Both the position numbers and the translations under genes were made by a program. A DNA stretch of 64,000 nt from Atherix ibis (Eukaryota > Arthropoda > Insecta > Diptera > Athericidae). Each line of letters starts with the position of its first letter. The first letter of the stretch is position 1. The stretch lies in NCBI GenBank assembly GCA_958298945.1, contig OY282605.1, positions 114,200,267 to 114,264,266 on the forward strand, read 5' to 3'. A model generated the notes under the pieces. That model did not search any database. It had not been told where the DNA came from and saw nothing but the letters and a program-made list of their open reading frames with translations. This document shows positions 34,882 through 46,584 of this stretch, piece by piece.

Positions 34882-37385
34882 GTTGATATTTATTGTGTCT
34901 TAAAAAAAATTTATAAAAGTGGTAATATTAATGTTGCTGTTAAATTTTATTAGCCCCTTTTATAAATTATGGTTTAAAAAAATGTCCAAATATAATTTTT
35001 TTGAAAAATAAAATTTCTTTTTTGAAAAACAAAGTTTTCGTGCTTAGTAATATTGTTAGTTTTTTTTCATATAAATTTGTATTAAAAAAAAATAAATATA
35101 ATATAAATTTTTTGCTATAAAATATAATTTTTGTCCGTGATTATTTTTCCCACAAAAAATTTCTTGAAATATACATTTTTTTATTAGAAAGAAGCTTAGG
35201 GTAGATCCTTAAAACAAATACCCTCAATACCATAACAATCTTTATCGGTTCTATGCAGAGTTGTTATTTATTGTGTCTTAAAAAAAATAAGAAACTTATA
35301 AAAATTGTAATGTTATAAAATAATGGTTAAAAAAAATGTACAAATATAATTTTTTTGAAAAATAAAATTTCTTTATTGAAAAACAAAGTTTTCGTGCTTA
35401 GTAATATTGTTAGTTTTTTTTCATATAAATTTGTATTAAAAAAAAAAATATAATATAAATTTTTTGCTATAAAATATAATTTTTGTCCGTGATTATTTTT
35501 CCCACAAAAAATTTCTTGAAATATACATTTTTTTATTAGAAAGAAGCTTAGGGTAGATCCTTAAAACAAATACCCTCAATACCATAACAATCTTTATCGG
35601 TTCTATGCAGAGTTGTTATTTATTGTGTCTTAAAAAAAATAAGAAACTTATAAAAATTGTAATGTTATAAAATAATGGTTAAAAAAAATGTACAAATATA
35701 ATTTTTTTGAAAAATAAAATTTCTTTATTGAAAAACAAAGTTTTCGTGCTTAGTAATATTGTTAGTTTTTTTTCATATAAATTTGTATTAAAAAAAATAA
35801 ATATAATATAAATTTTTTGCTATAAAATATAATTTTTGTCCGTGATTATTTTTCCCACAAAAAAATTTCTTGAAATATAAATTTTTTTATTAGAAAGAAG
35901 GTTAGGGTAGGTCCTTAAAACAAATACCCTCAATACCGTAACATTCTTTATTGGTTCTATGCAGAGTTGTTATTTATTGTGTCTTAAAAAAAATAAGAAA
36001 CTTAAAAAAATTGTAATGTTATAAAATAATGGTTAAAAAAAATGTACAAATATAATTTTTTGAAAAATAAAATTTCTTTATTGAAAAACAAAGTTTTCGT
36101 GCTTAGTAATATTGTTAGTTTTTTTTCATATAAATTTGTATTAAAAAAAAATAAATATAATATAAATTTTTTGCTATAAAATATAATTTTTGTCCGTGAT
36201 TATTTTTCCCACAAAAAAATTTCTTGAAATATAAATTTTTTTATTAGAAAGAAGGTTAGGGTAGGTCCTTAAAACAAATACCCTCAATACCGTAACATTC
36301 TTTATTGGTTCTATGCAGAGTTGTTATTTATTGTGTCTTAAAAAAAATAAGAAACTTAAAAAAATTGTAATGTTATAAAATAATGGTTAAAAAAAATGTA
36401 CAAATATAATTTTTTGAAAAATAAAATTTCTTTATTGAAAAACAAAGTTTTCGTGCTTAGTAATATTGTTAGTTTTTTTTCATATAAATTTGTATTAAAA
36501 AAAATAAATATAATATAAATTTTTTGCTATAAAATATAATTTTTTGTCCGTGATTATTTTTCCCACAAAAAAATTTCTTGAAATATACAATTTTTTATTA
36601 GAAAGAAGCTTAGGGTAGATCCTTAAAACAAATACCCTCAATACCATAACAATCTTTATCGGTTCTATGCAGAGTTGCTATTTATTGTCTTAAAAAAAAT
36701 AAGAAACTTATAAAAATTGTAATGTTATAAAATAATGGTTAAAAAAAATGTCCAAATATGATTTTTTTGAAAAATAAAATTTCTTTATTGAAAAACAAAG
36801 TTTTCGTGCTTAGTAATATTGTTAGTTTTTTTTCATATAAATTTGTATTAAAAAAAAATAAATATAATATAAATTTTTTGCAATAAAATATAATTTTTGT
36901 CCGTGATTATTTTTCCCACAAAAAAATTTCTTGAAATATACATTTTTTTATTAGAAAGAAGCTTAGGGTAGATCCTTAAAACAAATACCCTCAATACCAT
37001 AACATTCTTTATCGGTTCTATGCAGAGTTGTTATTTATTGTGTCTTAAAAAAAATAAGAAACTTATAAAAATTGTAATGTTATAAAATAATGGTTAAAAA
37101 AATGTCCAAATATGATTTTTTTGAAAAATAAAATTTCTTTATTGAAAAACAAAGTTTTCGTGCTTAGTAATATTGTTAGTTTTTTTTTTATATAAATTTG
37201 TATTAAAAAAAATAAAAAAATTGAAAAAAACAAATATAATATAAAATTTTTGCTATAAAATAGAATTTTTTTCCATAATTATTTTTTCAATAAAAATGCA
37301 TTTAAATATAAATTTTTCTATTTGAAAAAAGGTAAGGGTAGGTCCTCAAAACCAATATCCTCACTGCCATAAAATGCTTTATCAA
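34882..37385. repeat. Satellite array, 353-bp monomer, about seven copies
   Basis: The landmark TGCTTAGTAATATTGTTAG starts at 35041, 35395, 35747, 36100, 36454, 36807 and 37161, giving spacings of 354, 352, 353, 354, 353 and 354. A second landmark, TAGGGTAGATCCTTAAAACA, recurs once per unit. Inner monomers differ by a few single bases and A/T-run lengths. The outermost copies (34882-35040 and 37200-37385) are clearly diverged, as expected when unequal exchange homogenises the centre. Monomers 3 and 4 share variants (GGTAGGTCC, ACATTCTTTATTGG) that the others lack. No coding frame exists in the array. Confidence 0.97.
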
Positions 37386-37739
37386 CTTGGTGATAAGCGA
37401 ATCGAACAAGAACTAATATAATTTTATAGGTAATGTTATATTTTTGAGGTTAACTAAGAAAAGAATACTTCAAAAATGAGTAGAAAGATTTTTTTGGAAA
37501 ACCTTTGCCGCTGATGAATCTTACTAGGAAAAAAAATTCGGAATAAGGTGAAAAATCTAGACAGTCAGCAGTCTAGACGGCCATAATCCCGTTTATTTCC
37601 CCATAATTTACCAATGTTACTGAGTGTAGAGTGGTTACCTAATTTCTTTTTTATACAGGGCTTAGAATTTTTTTCAAAAATAATTTTGAATTTTTTTTAA
37701 AAACTATTTATTTAGAATGCTTCAATTTTAAAATTTTAT

Positions 37740-38400
37740 AGGAAAAATAATATAGGCTAAATGGCCGCGCCTGTGTACTTCTAGCAAATGTCCATTCTTT
37801 TGATGAAATTCAATTCAGTTTCATACATTTCCGGGTTAATTTTATTGATTTCTTTGGGTATGTTTATTTGAAGTTGTTAAATTTTCCACCGGTCGGGTAA
37901 CGTAGGTCTTACTTTTTTAGTATTCCTACAGGAAGAAATCTTGAGCGCTTAAATCTGGGGATCGAGTTGGCTAATCAACCTCCCCACTTTTTGACATAAT
38001 TCGATCTTAAAACGTCGGCCGCAGAATTTTCATTGTAGTGCCTAGATTGTCTGACGTGGCAACTTTCTGTTGGAACAACATCTCGTTTAACTTTAATTGG
38101 TCCAATTCATCTCTCTATATTGCTCACAAGTTATCATAAAGGCATCATTAAAGTAACACGAACGTCCTTCTCAATACACAGTCACTCTACGGGGGTTTAA
38201 AGGGATTTTTATGTCCTCAGAAGTGACTATTTTGTTTATTACCAAAGTCACTTGAGTCAAAATGTGCTTTGTAATTTATTATCAATTTTCTGTAGAAAGC
38301 AGGATCTTATTTATCTCTCAGCTGAAGTTACTGTATCACCTTAATTTTGTTACTGTATAAATGCAAATCGTTATGCAAAATATTACAAAAGATGGCCAGG
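37740..38400 (-). pseudogene. Old DDE transposase relic, minus strand
   Basis: From 5' to 3' on the - strand: EMLFQQKVATSDN (second Asp region, about 38090-38050), TTMKILRPTF, DRIMSKSGEVD, then PTRSPDLSAQDFFLWGY-type sequence (third acidic block, about 37975-37930), the helix with PKEINKINPEMYETELNFIK and RMDIC near 37790. Stops and shifts interrupt most blocks. It represents the C-terminal half only. Confidence 0.72.
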
Positions 38401-39341
38401 CCAAATCAAGCTTTGATTCAATAAATAATGTATTGAAATAATTTTAAAGCTAAAAATTGAAAATACGGTATTCCGTTCCACTTTTTTACGTAATTTTCTG
38501 ATCATCACAGTAAAAAAATAAATAATTTTACAATAATTACACTTTGTTGAAAATTATAACACTCCATAATAGTTTATGGCTGTCTCTTCTCTATCTATTG
38601 ACTGTCAAATATCAACTGACAGAATGACATCTGACCAAAATGGCATCAATTTAAGGTTGTGAACTTAGCTTTAGAAACATTTGCAGAAAGCTCTTGTTGA
38701 AAATAATGTCTACTAAAATTATAGAGAAATTCCAAAAAGAGAAGTTAAAATACTATAATAAAAATTTTCAAGATATCTCAAAAATAGATACTTTTGTCTA
38801 CTTGAATTAAAACAAAAATTAAAAGCTTCGATAGTTAATATCGTTAAAAAAATATAAAATTTAAAAAAAAATACCTAAAATTTTCCAATAAAATTTTCTT
38901 AGATCAAGTCCTTTTTATTGATAATGAATCCATAAAGAAAGGGTTACTCAATTTGTCCTTTGTAAAATTAAAGTTAAATAAAATATGCTTAAAATTCTAA
39001 ATTCTATTTTATTAACATTATATTGTTTGGAACTTGCCATTATGGAATAAGATATCAAATCATTCAAATGGTAACCACAAGACTTTTTGTAGGACTCGAT
39101 CATTTTAAAGTGATTTTTGATGATTTTTTCGCACATTTTTGCCTCTTATTTAGTCTTTTTATAAACTTAATATTAAAATAATAAAAATTCGCATGTTGAC
39201 TATTTTTTTTTTTTTGGTAGTTTCAATTATTTTAAACTAATATTTCTAAATTCCAAAATAAAAATGCATTTATATAAAAATCAATATATAAAAATATTAT
39301 AAATAAATTCGACTACTCAGAATATAATTTTAAATTAAATA
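38401..39341. other. AT-rich spacer
   Basis: Nothing recognisable. Confidence 0.45.
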
Positions 39342-39343
39342 TA

Positions 39344-40600
39344 TTGGGTTGGTGCAAAAGTAATGACCTTTTTTTACATATACAATTTAACATTTTTTTT
39401 TAATTTGTATTATTTATTTAATCAATTATATAATTTCCATCCGTTCTTATAACCTCCTCCCATCTTTCTATCAACTTATTAATACCATTAGTGTAAAATT
39501 CCTTGGATTTTGACGCGAAATATGTAGAAAGGGATGTTTTTACCTGCTCGTCATTTAAAAAATTTTGCAGTAATCGGAATAAATAAAAATCGGAAGGAGC
39601 AAGATCTGGAGAATACGGTGGATGCTTGATAACATCCCAATTCAGCTTGTGTTGGGTTATCATAGCCACATGTGGTCGCGCGTTGTCGTGATGAAACACT
39701 ACCCCTATTCGGTTTACCAATTCTGGTATATCCTTTTGAAGGACGATGTTCAATTTGGATAATTGCTGACAATATCGTTCTGCTGTAATTGTCTGATTGC
39801 GTTCCAAGAGTTCAAAATACACAATACCCTTACAATCCCACCAAACACAAAGCATAACTTTTTTTTATGGATTTCGGCTTTCGAAGTTGTTAATGGGGCT
39901 TGTCCAAGTATAACCCAATGTCTTTTTCTTGTCACGTTGTTGTACACAACCCATTTCTCATCTCCCGTTACCAAACGATGCAAAAAAGGTTCATGTTTTT
40001 GTCTCGCACTCAAAGCAACGCACGTGGAAACACGATCCAAAAAATTGGCAGCAGACAATTGATGAGGTATCCAAACGTCATACCGCGAAACCATCCCCAT
40101 ACGCTTCAAATGCCTTAATACGATTGTATGGTTGACTCCCATCATCGACGCGATCTCCTTGGTGGTAAGACATGGATTGGTGTCAATTATGACTTTTAAC
40201 TTGTCCTCATCAGACTTCAATGGCCGCCCGGTACGTGGTTTATCAATTAGTGAAAAATCCCCAGATCGGAATTTTGTAAACCATCTTTGTGCCTGCCGAA
40301 CTTTGATGACATCTGCTCCATACACTTCGCAAATGTTTTTGGTTGCCACACTCGCGGTATTGTCTTTACGGAATTCATAAAGTAAATAATGACGTAAATG
40401 CACTTTATCGACCGACGTTTTGAAAAAATACAAGGGCTAGTCACTGTACTCTGGCCAGGCCAAAACTGAATAGAAAGTTGAGGGAAAGCATCCTTTATAC
40501 AATGGAATCATTTAAAAGAAGGTACTATTCATCATTTCTGAATAAAAAATTTTTTTACCTAGAATCATAAAAAACGGTCATAACTTTTGCACCAACCCAA
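39344..40600 (-). mobile_element. Mariner with TTGGGTTGGTGCAAAAGT ends
   Basis: Inverted ends TTGGGTTGGTGCAAAAGTAA (left) and TTGGGTTGGTGCAAAAGTTA (right, other strand) are flanked by TA at 39342-39343 and 40601-40602. The termini resemble the GGTTGGTGCAAAAGTAATT ends known from cecropia-type mariners, including the human one. The length of 1257 bp is full size. Confidence 0.93.
39418..40433 (-). pseudogene. Cecropia-like mariner transposase, frameshifted once
   Basis: From 40433: VDKVHLRHYLLYEFRKDNTA, helix-turn-helix with VNHTIVLRHLKRMGM, linker WIPHQLS, first catalytic Asp in RLVTGDEKWVVYNN, then a frame change in a run of A at about 39865. The second frame carries MLCVWWDCKGIVYFELLERN, VVFHHDNARPHVAM (second Asp) and [16 protein letters not shown] (third Asp), ending NGINKLIERWEEVIRTDG and stop TAA at 39418-39420. 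All three catalytic Asp residues are intact. The single homopolymer shift is the only clear lesion, besides loss of a clear initiating Met right before VDKVH; the Met at 40433 lies a few codons upstream. Confidence 0.93.
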
Positions 40601-40809
40601 TATTTCAAGCAATTAAAAATAATATTTTGATGGTCAAACTTTTGATAAAAACCAAGCGAGTTTATATAATTTCTATGACATTTTTTATGAAGTTCATGCG
40701 TGTTCCTAGATATATCGCTTAACTTTGATCGAGTGTGACATATTAGATTACTTTGGAAACTTAAGACTTTTCTTCCCTCCACATATTGCCTTATTTTAAA
40801 ATCGTACCT

Positions 40810-41583
40810 CTTCCAACGTCATTTATAAGTAACGGTTAATACTGGCCTTTCCGAAATACAAGTATGCCCTTTCACAGCTGGTGTTCCTCAAGGCAGTTTC
40901 CTTGGTCCACTGCTATACAAGATTTATACCTATAATGTCCTAATTAATTCGAAAACTATAACCATTACTTTTGCTGATGATATCCATATTGTTGCATCCC
41001 ACTTCAATATTAAAATCGCTTTCAGAAACCTACAATCCCATATCAAAAATCTTCAAGACTGGTTTATGAGGTGGAGAATAAAAGTAAACGAGCAAAATAG
41101 TGTTCATGTTACCGTCACACTCTGCCAAGATCTCCCATTCCAACAAACTTTAATGTCAATATTATTACACCAAAAGACAAAATACGCTGCCTGGGACTAA
41201 AATTAAACAAATGAATTACTTTAAACGCTCATACGACATCCAAAACACTTGAACTTCGCAGACGTTACCGAATATTTCCTAGACTACTGGAGAACCGATC
41301 AAAACTGACATTCAAGAGCAAAATTTTCATTTACAACACTATTTTTAAACCGATATGGACCTACGGTATTCAACTACGGGGTCCTACCAAGCTTCCAATT
41401 TAGTTTGCCCTTTGGCGACCATTATCCACAAGATTTCTTAAAATGTAAAAAAAAATCAAGTTAGGTAGAGAAACACCGATGGATATTTACTGTCACATGT
41501 TCCTGTCCTGTCTTTGTAGTGTCTTTGTCATAAAATCTGCTTCTTATAATATTATGTAGTTGTAGATAATAATAAAAAAAAAA
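40810..41583 (+). pseudogene. Jockey-like retrotransposon 3' fragment with A-rich tail
   Basis: The RT palm AGVPQGSFLGPLLYKIYTYN (about 40878-40937) is followed by TITFADDIHIVASHF (catalytic FADD box, about 40963-41010), a thumb with NLQSHIKNLQDWFMRWRIKV, and the C-terminal block RRYRIFPRLLENRSKLTFKS with YNTIFKPIWTYGIQLRGPTK. This C-terminal signature, ending near 41530, is characteristic of Jockey-clade elements. An A-rich tail (AATAATAAAAAAAAAAA) closes the fragment at about 41583. It is 5'-truncated and broken by frame changes in the middle. Confidence 0.82.
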
Positions 41584-41599
41584 ATATTTTTTTTGTCGG

Positions 41600-41880
41600 C
41601 TATTGGTTTTTTAATATTCAAAATTTTTACGATTTCCTGCGTAAATATAACCTTTTATGTATTCTTTCAAGAAAAAAACTCCAATGACCAGATCTCGAAA
41701 TTACGATTCCTGGGATACAATATAGAAAATACAATGGTTTTTCCACATTCACTTGTGGGTTTCCAAAGCCTCATAAATTGCAGTTTTGCTAACTTACGTA
41801 TCCACCAAGCTAGACAAGCCTCGAAAGTTAGTTTGAAAAATCAGCATGTCAGAACTAACACTTTCAGATAACACAACAAA
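41600..41880 (-). pseudogene. Old DDE transposase fragment
   Basis: On the - strand the stretch reads NPQVNVEKPLYFLY and then GIVISRSGHWSFFLE, which fits the family order GSENPxVxVEKP then GxIGPFFFE. It abuts the tail of the Jockey-like fragment. No ends are visible. The + strand frame here is not a gene. Confidence 0.5.
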
Positions 41881-42884
41881 ATATTTTCTACCATTTTTGC
41901 AAACATTTACATGTCGGTAATGCAGTTCAAAAGTAATTGAATAAATTAGTCGTTCGATATAGACTTATTATTTTAAGTGAATTTATTTTGATTAAATATA
42001 TATTTAAATGGATATCACCTTTTTATTTTTGTTTTATTGTTAAACTTTAAAAATAATATTTCCCTTATATGTGTAAACCGTTTTATTTTCGCTGTACAAT
42101 TTTGAAAGTTAATTGGAAAAAAAACTAATCTCATTTAATTTATTATTATAATTTATAAAAAATGTAAGGAAATACTTTGAATCTTTCTGTTCCAATATAT
42201 GTAAAAATATACAACCATATTAATATATGGTTGTGAAGAAAAATACTTAAAATTTAAAACATGTTAATAGGCCAAAAGATCATAAATTGCTTAGGCCATG
42301 ATCGGCTTGAAAATGTTCATCAAATTCACGCAAAAATTGTAATTTGATCGACTTAATCATGTGATGGTAAAATTTTTGAACTTGATGATGGACTAATTTG
42401 GAAAATGTCAGAATTTGGGATCGTATTGCAGGCGAAAACGTTCAACTTTTATAATAACCAGATTCATGTTCATTTTGGAACGATTTTTAAAAGATCCACT
42501 AATTCAGACCAGCACTTTTCGGAGCTGCAAAAGTTATTCTGCACCAGAACTCAATTCGAGGGTAGTTCACTTACTGCTTGTATATATATTTCCTTCAATA
42601 TGAAAATTTCCTAGTTAATTTTTGTAAATTTTTAAATGTAAAATATGAAGAAAAAAATATTAAAAAATAAATAAAAAGAAAATAATTTCAGGTGTGTTTA
42701 TTATGTTATTCATAAGTTCGCAATGATTGATGGATTTTAAATATTCGCCTTATGGCTTTCGAGATGTTTTAATATAGTTTTTATTTTCCTCATTAAAAAT
42801 TTACTAATTTACGCAAAAAATATCAAAAAAATATGTGGTGGTGAACGATTTCTGATTTTAAGGTTGTTAAGAGTATTTCCCTTT
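41881..42884. other. AT-rich spacer
   Basis: A small palindrome (ACAACCATAT..ATATGGTTGT) lies at about 42211-42234. A stretch at 42290-42600 is slightly GC-richer but I recognise nothing in it. Confidence 0.4.
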
Positions 42885-42886
42885 TA

Positions 42887-44105
42887 TCAGGTGTTGTAAT
42901 TAATTCGTTGCGTTTTTTTGCAAAGTTCCGTGGTTTATTATGACAGTATCATTACAGAACCGTTATTCAAAGTATTGTCCTTCGTTATCCATTACTTTTT
43001 GCCATCTTTCTGGTATTGCTCGGACACCTCGTCGAAAAAATTCTTCTTTAGATTCGATGAAAGAATCGATGCAATTTTTGGTCATTTCGTAGTTATCGAA
43101 GTGCTGCTCTGACAAGCCATGCACCATGACTCGAAACAAATGATAATCAGATAGGGCAATGTCTGGTGAATATGGCGGGTGAGGCAGAACTTCCCATTTC
43201 AGCGTATTTAAATAAGTTTTCACGACTTTCGCAACATAGGGTCTTGCATTGTCGTGGAGCAAAATTACTTTGTCATGTCGATCTTTGTATTGCGGCCGCT
43301 TTTCTTGTAATGCTCTGTTCAAACGCATCAATTGTCGTCTGTATACGTCCCGAGTGATGGTTTCACCCGGTTGGAGGTGAAAGATCTTTCCATGAATATT
43401 CGACCTAAGGGATGATGTCGATTCATGACCGGGCAAGCCCCTCGATTTTCTTCTTTTGGGATTGTCGTAGAGTACCAACTTCTCGTCACCAGTGACGATT
43501 CGATGCAGAAATCACATCCTTGCCTGCCGTTGGAGAAGAATCTCACAGGTGACTAAACGCCGTTCGACGTCCATTGGCTTCAACTCATGTGGAACCCACG
43601 TTCCCGGTTTTTGTACCATTCCTATGGCTTTCAGACGTTTTACGACCGTCGAAAAGTCGACTCCAAGCGATGTGGACAACTCCCGGAGGGTTTGGCACGG
43701 GTCTTCATCGAGCAACGTCACCAAATCTTCATCTTCGAACTTTTTCGGCTGTCCGGGACGTTCCATGTCTTCCAAATCAAAATTTCCATTTTTAAACCGC
43801 GCAAACCACTTTCTGCAAGTTTGCTCTGCAAGAGCATGTTTTGCCGTAGACATCCACTAAAATCGATGACTTTCCCCGGCACTTTTCTTCATGTTGAAGT
43901 AATGGAGTAACACTCCCCGCAAAAACGATTTTTCAGGCACGAACTTCGACAGGTTTGATACTGCACTAAAACAAAATGTCATATAGTGGAAAAGTTGCGT
44001 TATGTCAGTAGCTTCTGGGAGAATATTTACTTTTGTATGTGTGACTATGGATAGTTGGCTAACGCCATCTTTTGTAAAACGCTACGAATTAATTCCAACA
44101 CCTGG
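42887..44105 (-). mobile_element. Mariner with CCAGGTGTTGGAATTAATTC ends
   Basis: Left end TCAGGTGTTGTAATTAATTC and right end (other strand) CCAGGTGTTGGAATTAATTC are flanked by TA at 42885-42886 and 44106-44107. The length is 1219 bp. The CCAGGTG start is shared with the Mos1-like element at 15666, but the inner terminal sequence differs, so it is a separate family. Confidence 0.93.
42963..43955 (-). pseudogene. Mauritiana-related mariner transposase, several lesions
   Basis: The N-terminus (KFVPEKSFLRGVLLHYFNMK, about 43950-43880) lacks a clear Met and shifts frame before 43853. The next part, AEQTCRKWFARFKNGNFDLE, then DFSTVVKRLKAIGMVQKPGT and WVPHELKPMDVERR, is open to an in-frame TGA at 43512-43514. 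It then reads HRIVTGDEKLVLYDNPKRRK with Leu for the conserved Trp. About 15-20 residues around the LCVWWD strand are missing after NIHGK. VILLHDNARPYVAK (second Asp), HPPYSPDIALSDYHLF (third Asp) and the C-terminus NEGQYFE to TAA 42963-42965 are kept in the same frame. Confidence 0.92.
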
Positions 44106-44107
44106 TA

Positions 44108-44661
44108 GAATCGATAACTCTAATTGCAGTCTCTTTGAATAATTCGATAACTATCATCTCAATGTAAATCTATTAAGTAATTGACCGTCAAAATTGAGGG
44201 TTTACCTGTCCTGTCATATAAAATCATTTCAATTGCGATCAATCAAAATCAAATTTGCCATTAAAATGCATCTGTACAAATATTCTAACACTTAAAATAA
44301 TATTAATTTTTTATAGTCAATTAAGGGATCATTAATTAATCAAAACCAATAATAAAATCAAAGAAATCTTGACAGAAGATTTTAAGTCGAAGTAGAAAAA
44401 ACAGTTTTTAAACAGACTAAAAATATTGTTGATTTTATTTGTGCACAATCAAAAAACAAGTGGTAACAATATTATATAATTTTTCCGCCAAAATACTGTG
44501 CAAAATATATAAACAAAAATATTTTTTCTGAATTTGTGTAATATCTAATAATTTTTTTATCTAGTTTTTAATTAATTTTGTTAAGAACACATACTAAAAA
44601 CTACTGTCACATTAAAATTTCAATCAAAAATATTTTTACTGAATTATTTCGCGTGCCGTTG
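44108..44661. other. AT-rich spacer and OBP 3' flank
   Basis: No gene is seen. Its right part is the likely 3' untranslated region of the odorant-binding protein gene. Confidence 0.45.
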
Positions 44662-45984
44662 TTACATATGGCAATCAGTGATATGATCCAGGAGCCATTG
44701 TTTTGCTGGCTCACATTTAGGATTATCTTTCTGCCATACATTTGCAGGACAATTAAGGATAGTATCACGAAATACACATTTCGAAATTTGTCTTGCCAAG
44801 GGATTGCATGAAGGCGGTTGATGATCATCATCTTCGCTAGCGGCAACTAGAAATTCGAACAAATTTTTTTTTTACTAATAAATAAAGTATTTGAACTTAC
44901 AAATATAATTTTCGTACTTACCAGTTTGTTCACATTGCGTGAAACTAGCTTTAAGCTCATCTGGAATTTTAGACATATCAATTTTTCCATCCTTTAACAG
45001 TCCATTTTCGGTATATAAGCAATCCATAAAGCACTATAAATATCCGATTGATAGAAATCATTAAAAATAAATAAATATTTTTATCTATCAAAAGCGGGAA
45101 AGTAAAAACTACGTTTTTTACCACACGGTATTTTCGGTGATGATCTTCTGGTCCATCATCTGTGTCCATTGACTTGCATTTTTGAATACTCTCTTTCGAT
45201 AGGAACTCAGGAGTTGGGCAACATGATCAAAGGGTTTTGACCATCTTTTATATGACACAAAAAAATTTATAGCACATTTTTATTAATAGTAAATTGAAGT
45301 TAATTTTACATTTTTTTTTTGTAAATAAAAAAAATTATTTTCTATATTAATTATATCGGTTAAAATTTTATATTTTTATGGTTAGATAAATTTGTGCTAG
45401 CATAAAAATATAAAAGTAAGTAATTTTATAGAATTTTTTTAATATAATTATTTTATAATAAAAAAATAAAAAATCGATTTTCCGAACTAAAATTTTTTTT
45501 AAATTTCGGTATTTCCACTTAATTACAGCAGCGACATCTATTATCATATCTTAAAAATATAATCGATTATATGTATTAAAAAATTATCGAAGAATTTTGG
45601 TTTCGAATTATACATGAGAGCAATTTTTAAAATATTTAAAAAACAATTCAATAGAAAATAATGGTATTATTTGTTAAAATATTATGTTTTTTTATTAGAT
45701 ATTAACAAGAGTAACCATAATATTATTTTTACTTAGAAAAATTTATAAATTATTTATCACAATTATCGGAAATTTATTTAAATTTACTTGAATTTATTAT
45801 AAAAAGAAAAACATTTAACAAACCTCAGGATTTGGTCGGCATTCTTCTTTATGAGCTTCATTTATTCCAATCTATATTTATAAAAATAAATTTTATAATA
45901 TTTTTTTTTATGGCAAATTATTCTTCGTACAATAAAACTTACTAGAATTTGAATGACAAATGTGAACAAAATTATATTATTCAT
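44662..45984 (-). CDS. Plus-C-like odorant-binding protein, five exons
   Basis: Small secreted carrier of hydrophobic ligands such as odorants in insect chemosensory fluid. Exons on the - strand: 45984-45943, 45871-45824, 45205-45122, 45033-44922, 44846-44662. All introns are GT-AG, phases 0, 0, 0 and 1, giving 156 aa. Exon 1 encodes the hydrophobic signal segment MNNIILFTFVIQIL. The core motif is CFMDCLYTENGLLKDGKIDM (residues 59-78), the usual C-x3-C of the family, followed by C92, C109, C119, C128, C140 and C154 with the end QWLLDHITDC. This model has ten Cys, more than the classic six. The 13 codons just upstream of exon 3 read in frame through SCCPTPE, the CC..P motif of Plus-C proteins, but contain a TGA. 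Start is the first Met before the signal segment. A TATA box lies upstream. Exact subfamily not resolved. Confidence 0.87.
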
Positions 45985-46057
45985 TTTATAGTTAATAATT
46001 TTAACACAACTTTGCCAGTACAACTGAGAGAATGAATGATAGATTATTAAGGATGTT

Positions 46058-46067
46058 CTTTATATAG
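46058..46067 (-). promoter_or_regulatory. TATA box of the odorant-binding protein gene
   Basis: On the - strand CTATATAAAG lies about 75-80 bp before the ATG at 45984. A TCAGTT initiator-like hexamer (46027-46022) follows about 40 bp downstream of the TATA box, slightly further than the usual 30. Confidence 0.55.
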
Positions 46068-46582
46068 TCACTGTTAACTAGAAAAAAAATTACCTAATTT
46101 TGATTCTCACATGAAAAAAACAATACTTAAATTCGATCATTATCATCCATTGTAAATAATCTGTTATTATTTATCATACAAACATATAAGTAGTGTAACA
46201 ATTCGTAGGTAAATATAAACTATCAGATGCTTACCTTAATCATTTCTGTTCACATTGAGTTTTTCACACTTCAAATCGGAAATAGATTATTAACTTTTAT
46301 ATTTATTTTCATTTTAATAGTCATGACCAAGAGTAATTGGATATTATTATCTATTATCTCTTAAAAGTATAATCATAACTTGATTTTACTAAATTTATTA
46401 TTATTATTTTAATTTTGTTATTTTAATGAAAATTAGAATAGAAAAACGAAATTTAATATATATTTGAATATTTCAAATTACCCAATTATACAAAATATAT
46501 TTAAAAATTATTTTTAAATAGAGAATTATCGATTTTTTAGTCTGCAAAATAAAGACCTGCAATTTGATAACTATCAATAAAA
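46068..46582. other. AT-rich upstream region of the OBP gene
   Basis: No gene seen. It probably includes distal regulatory sequence of the odorant-binding protein gene, but I cannot name any site. Confidence 0.4.
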
Positions 46583-46584
46583 TA

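Noticed and set aside
35170..37345. Telomere-like TTAGGG words
   Set aside because: Each satellite monomer contains a single GCTTAGGGTAG or GGTTAGGGTAG. There is no tandem hexamer array.
34882..37385. CRISPR-like array
   Set aside because: The whole 353-bp unit repeats, with no unique spacers, in an animal genome. It is a satellite.
41593..41871. 92-codon + strand frame
   Set aside because: The opposite strand holds a recognisable DDE transposase remnant, and the + frame has no conserved motif.
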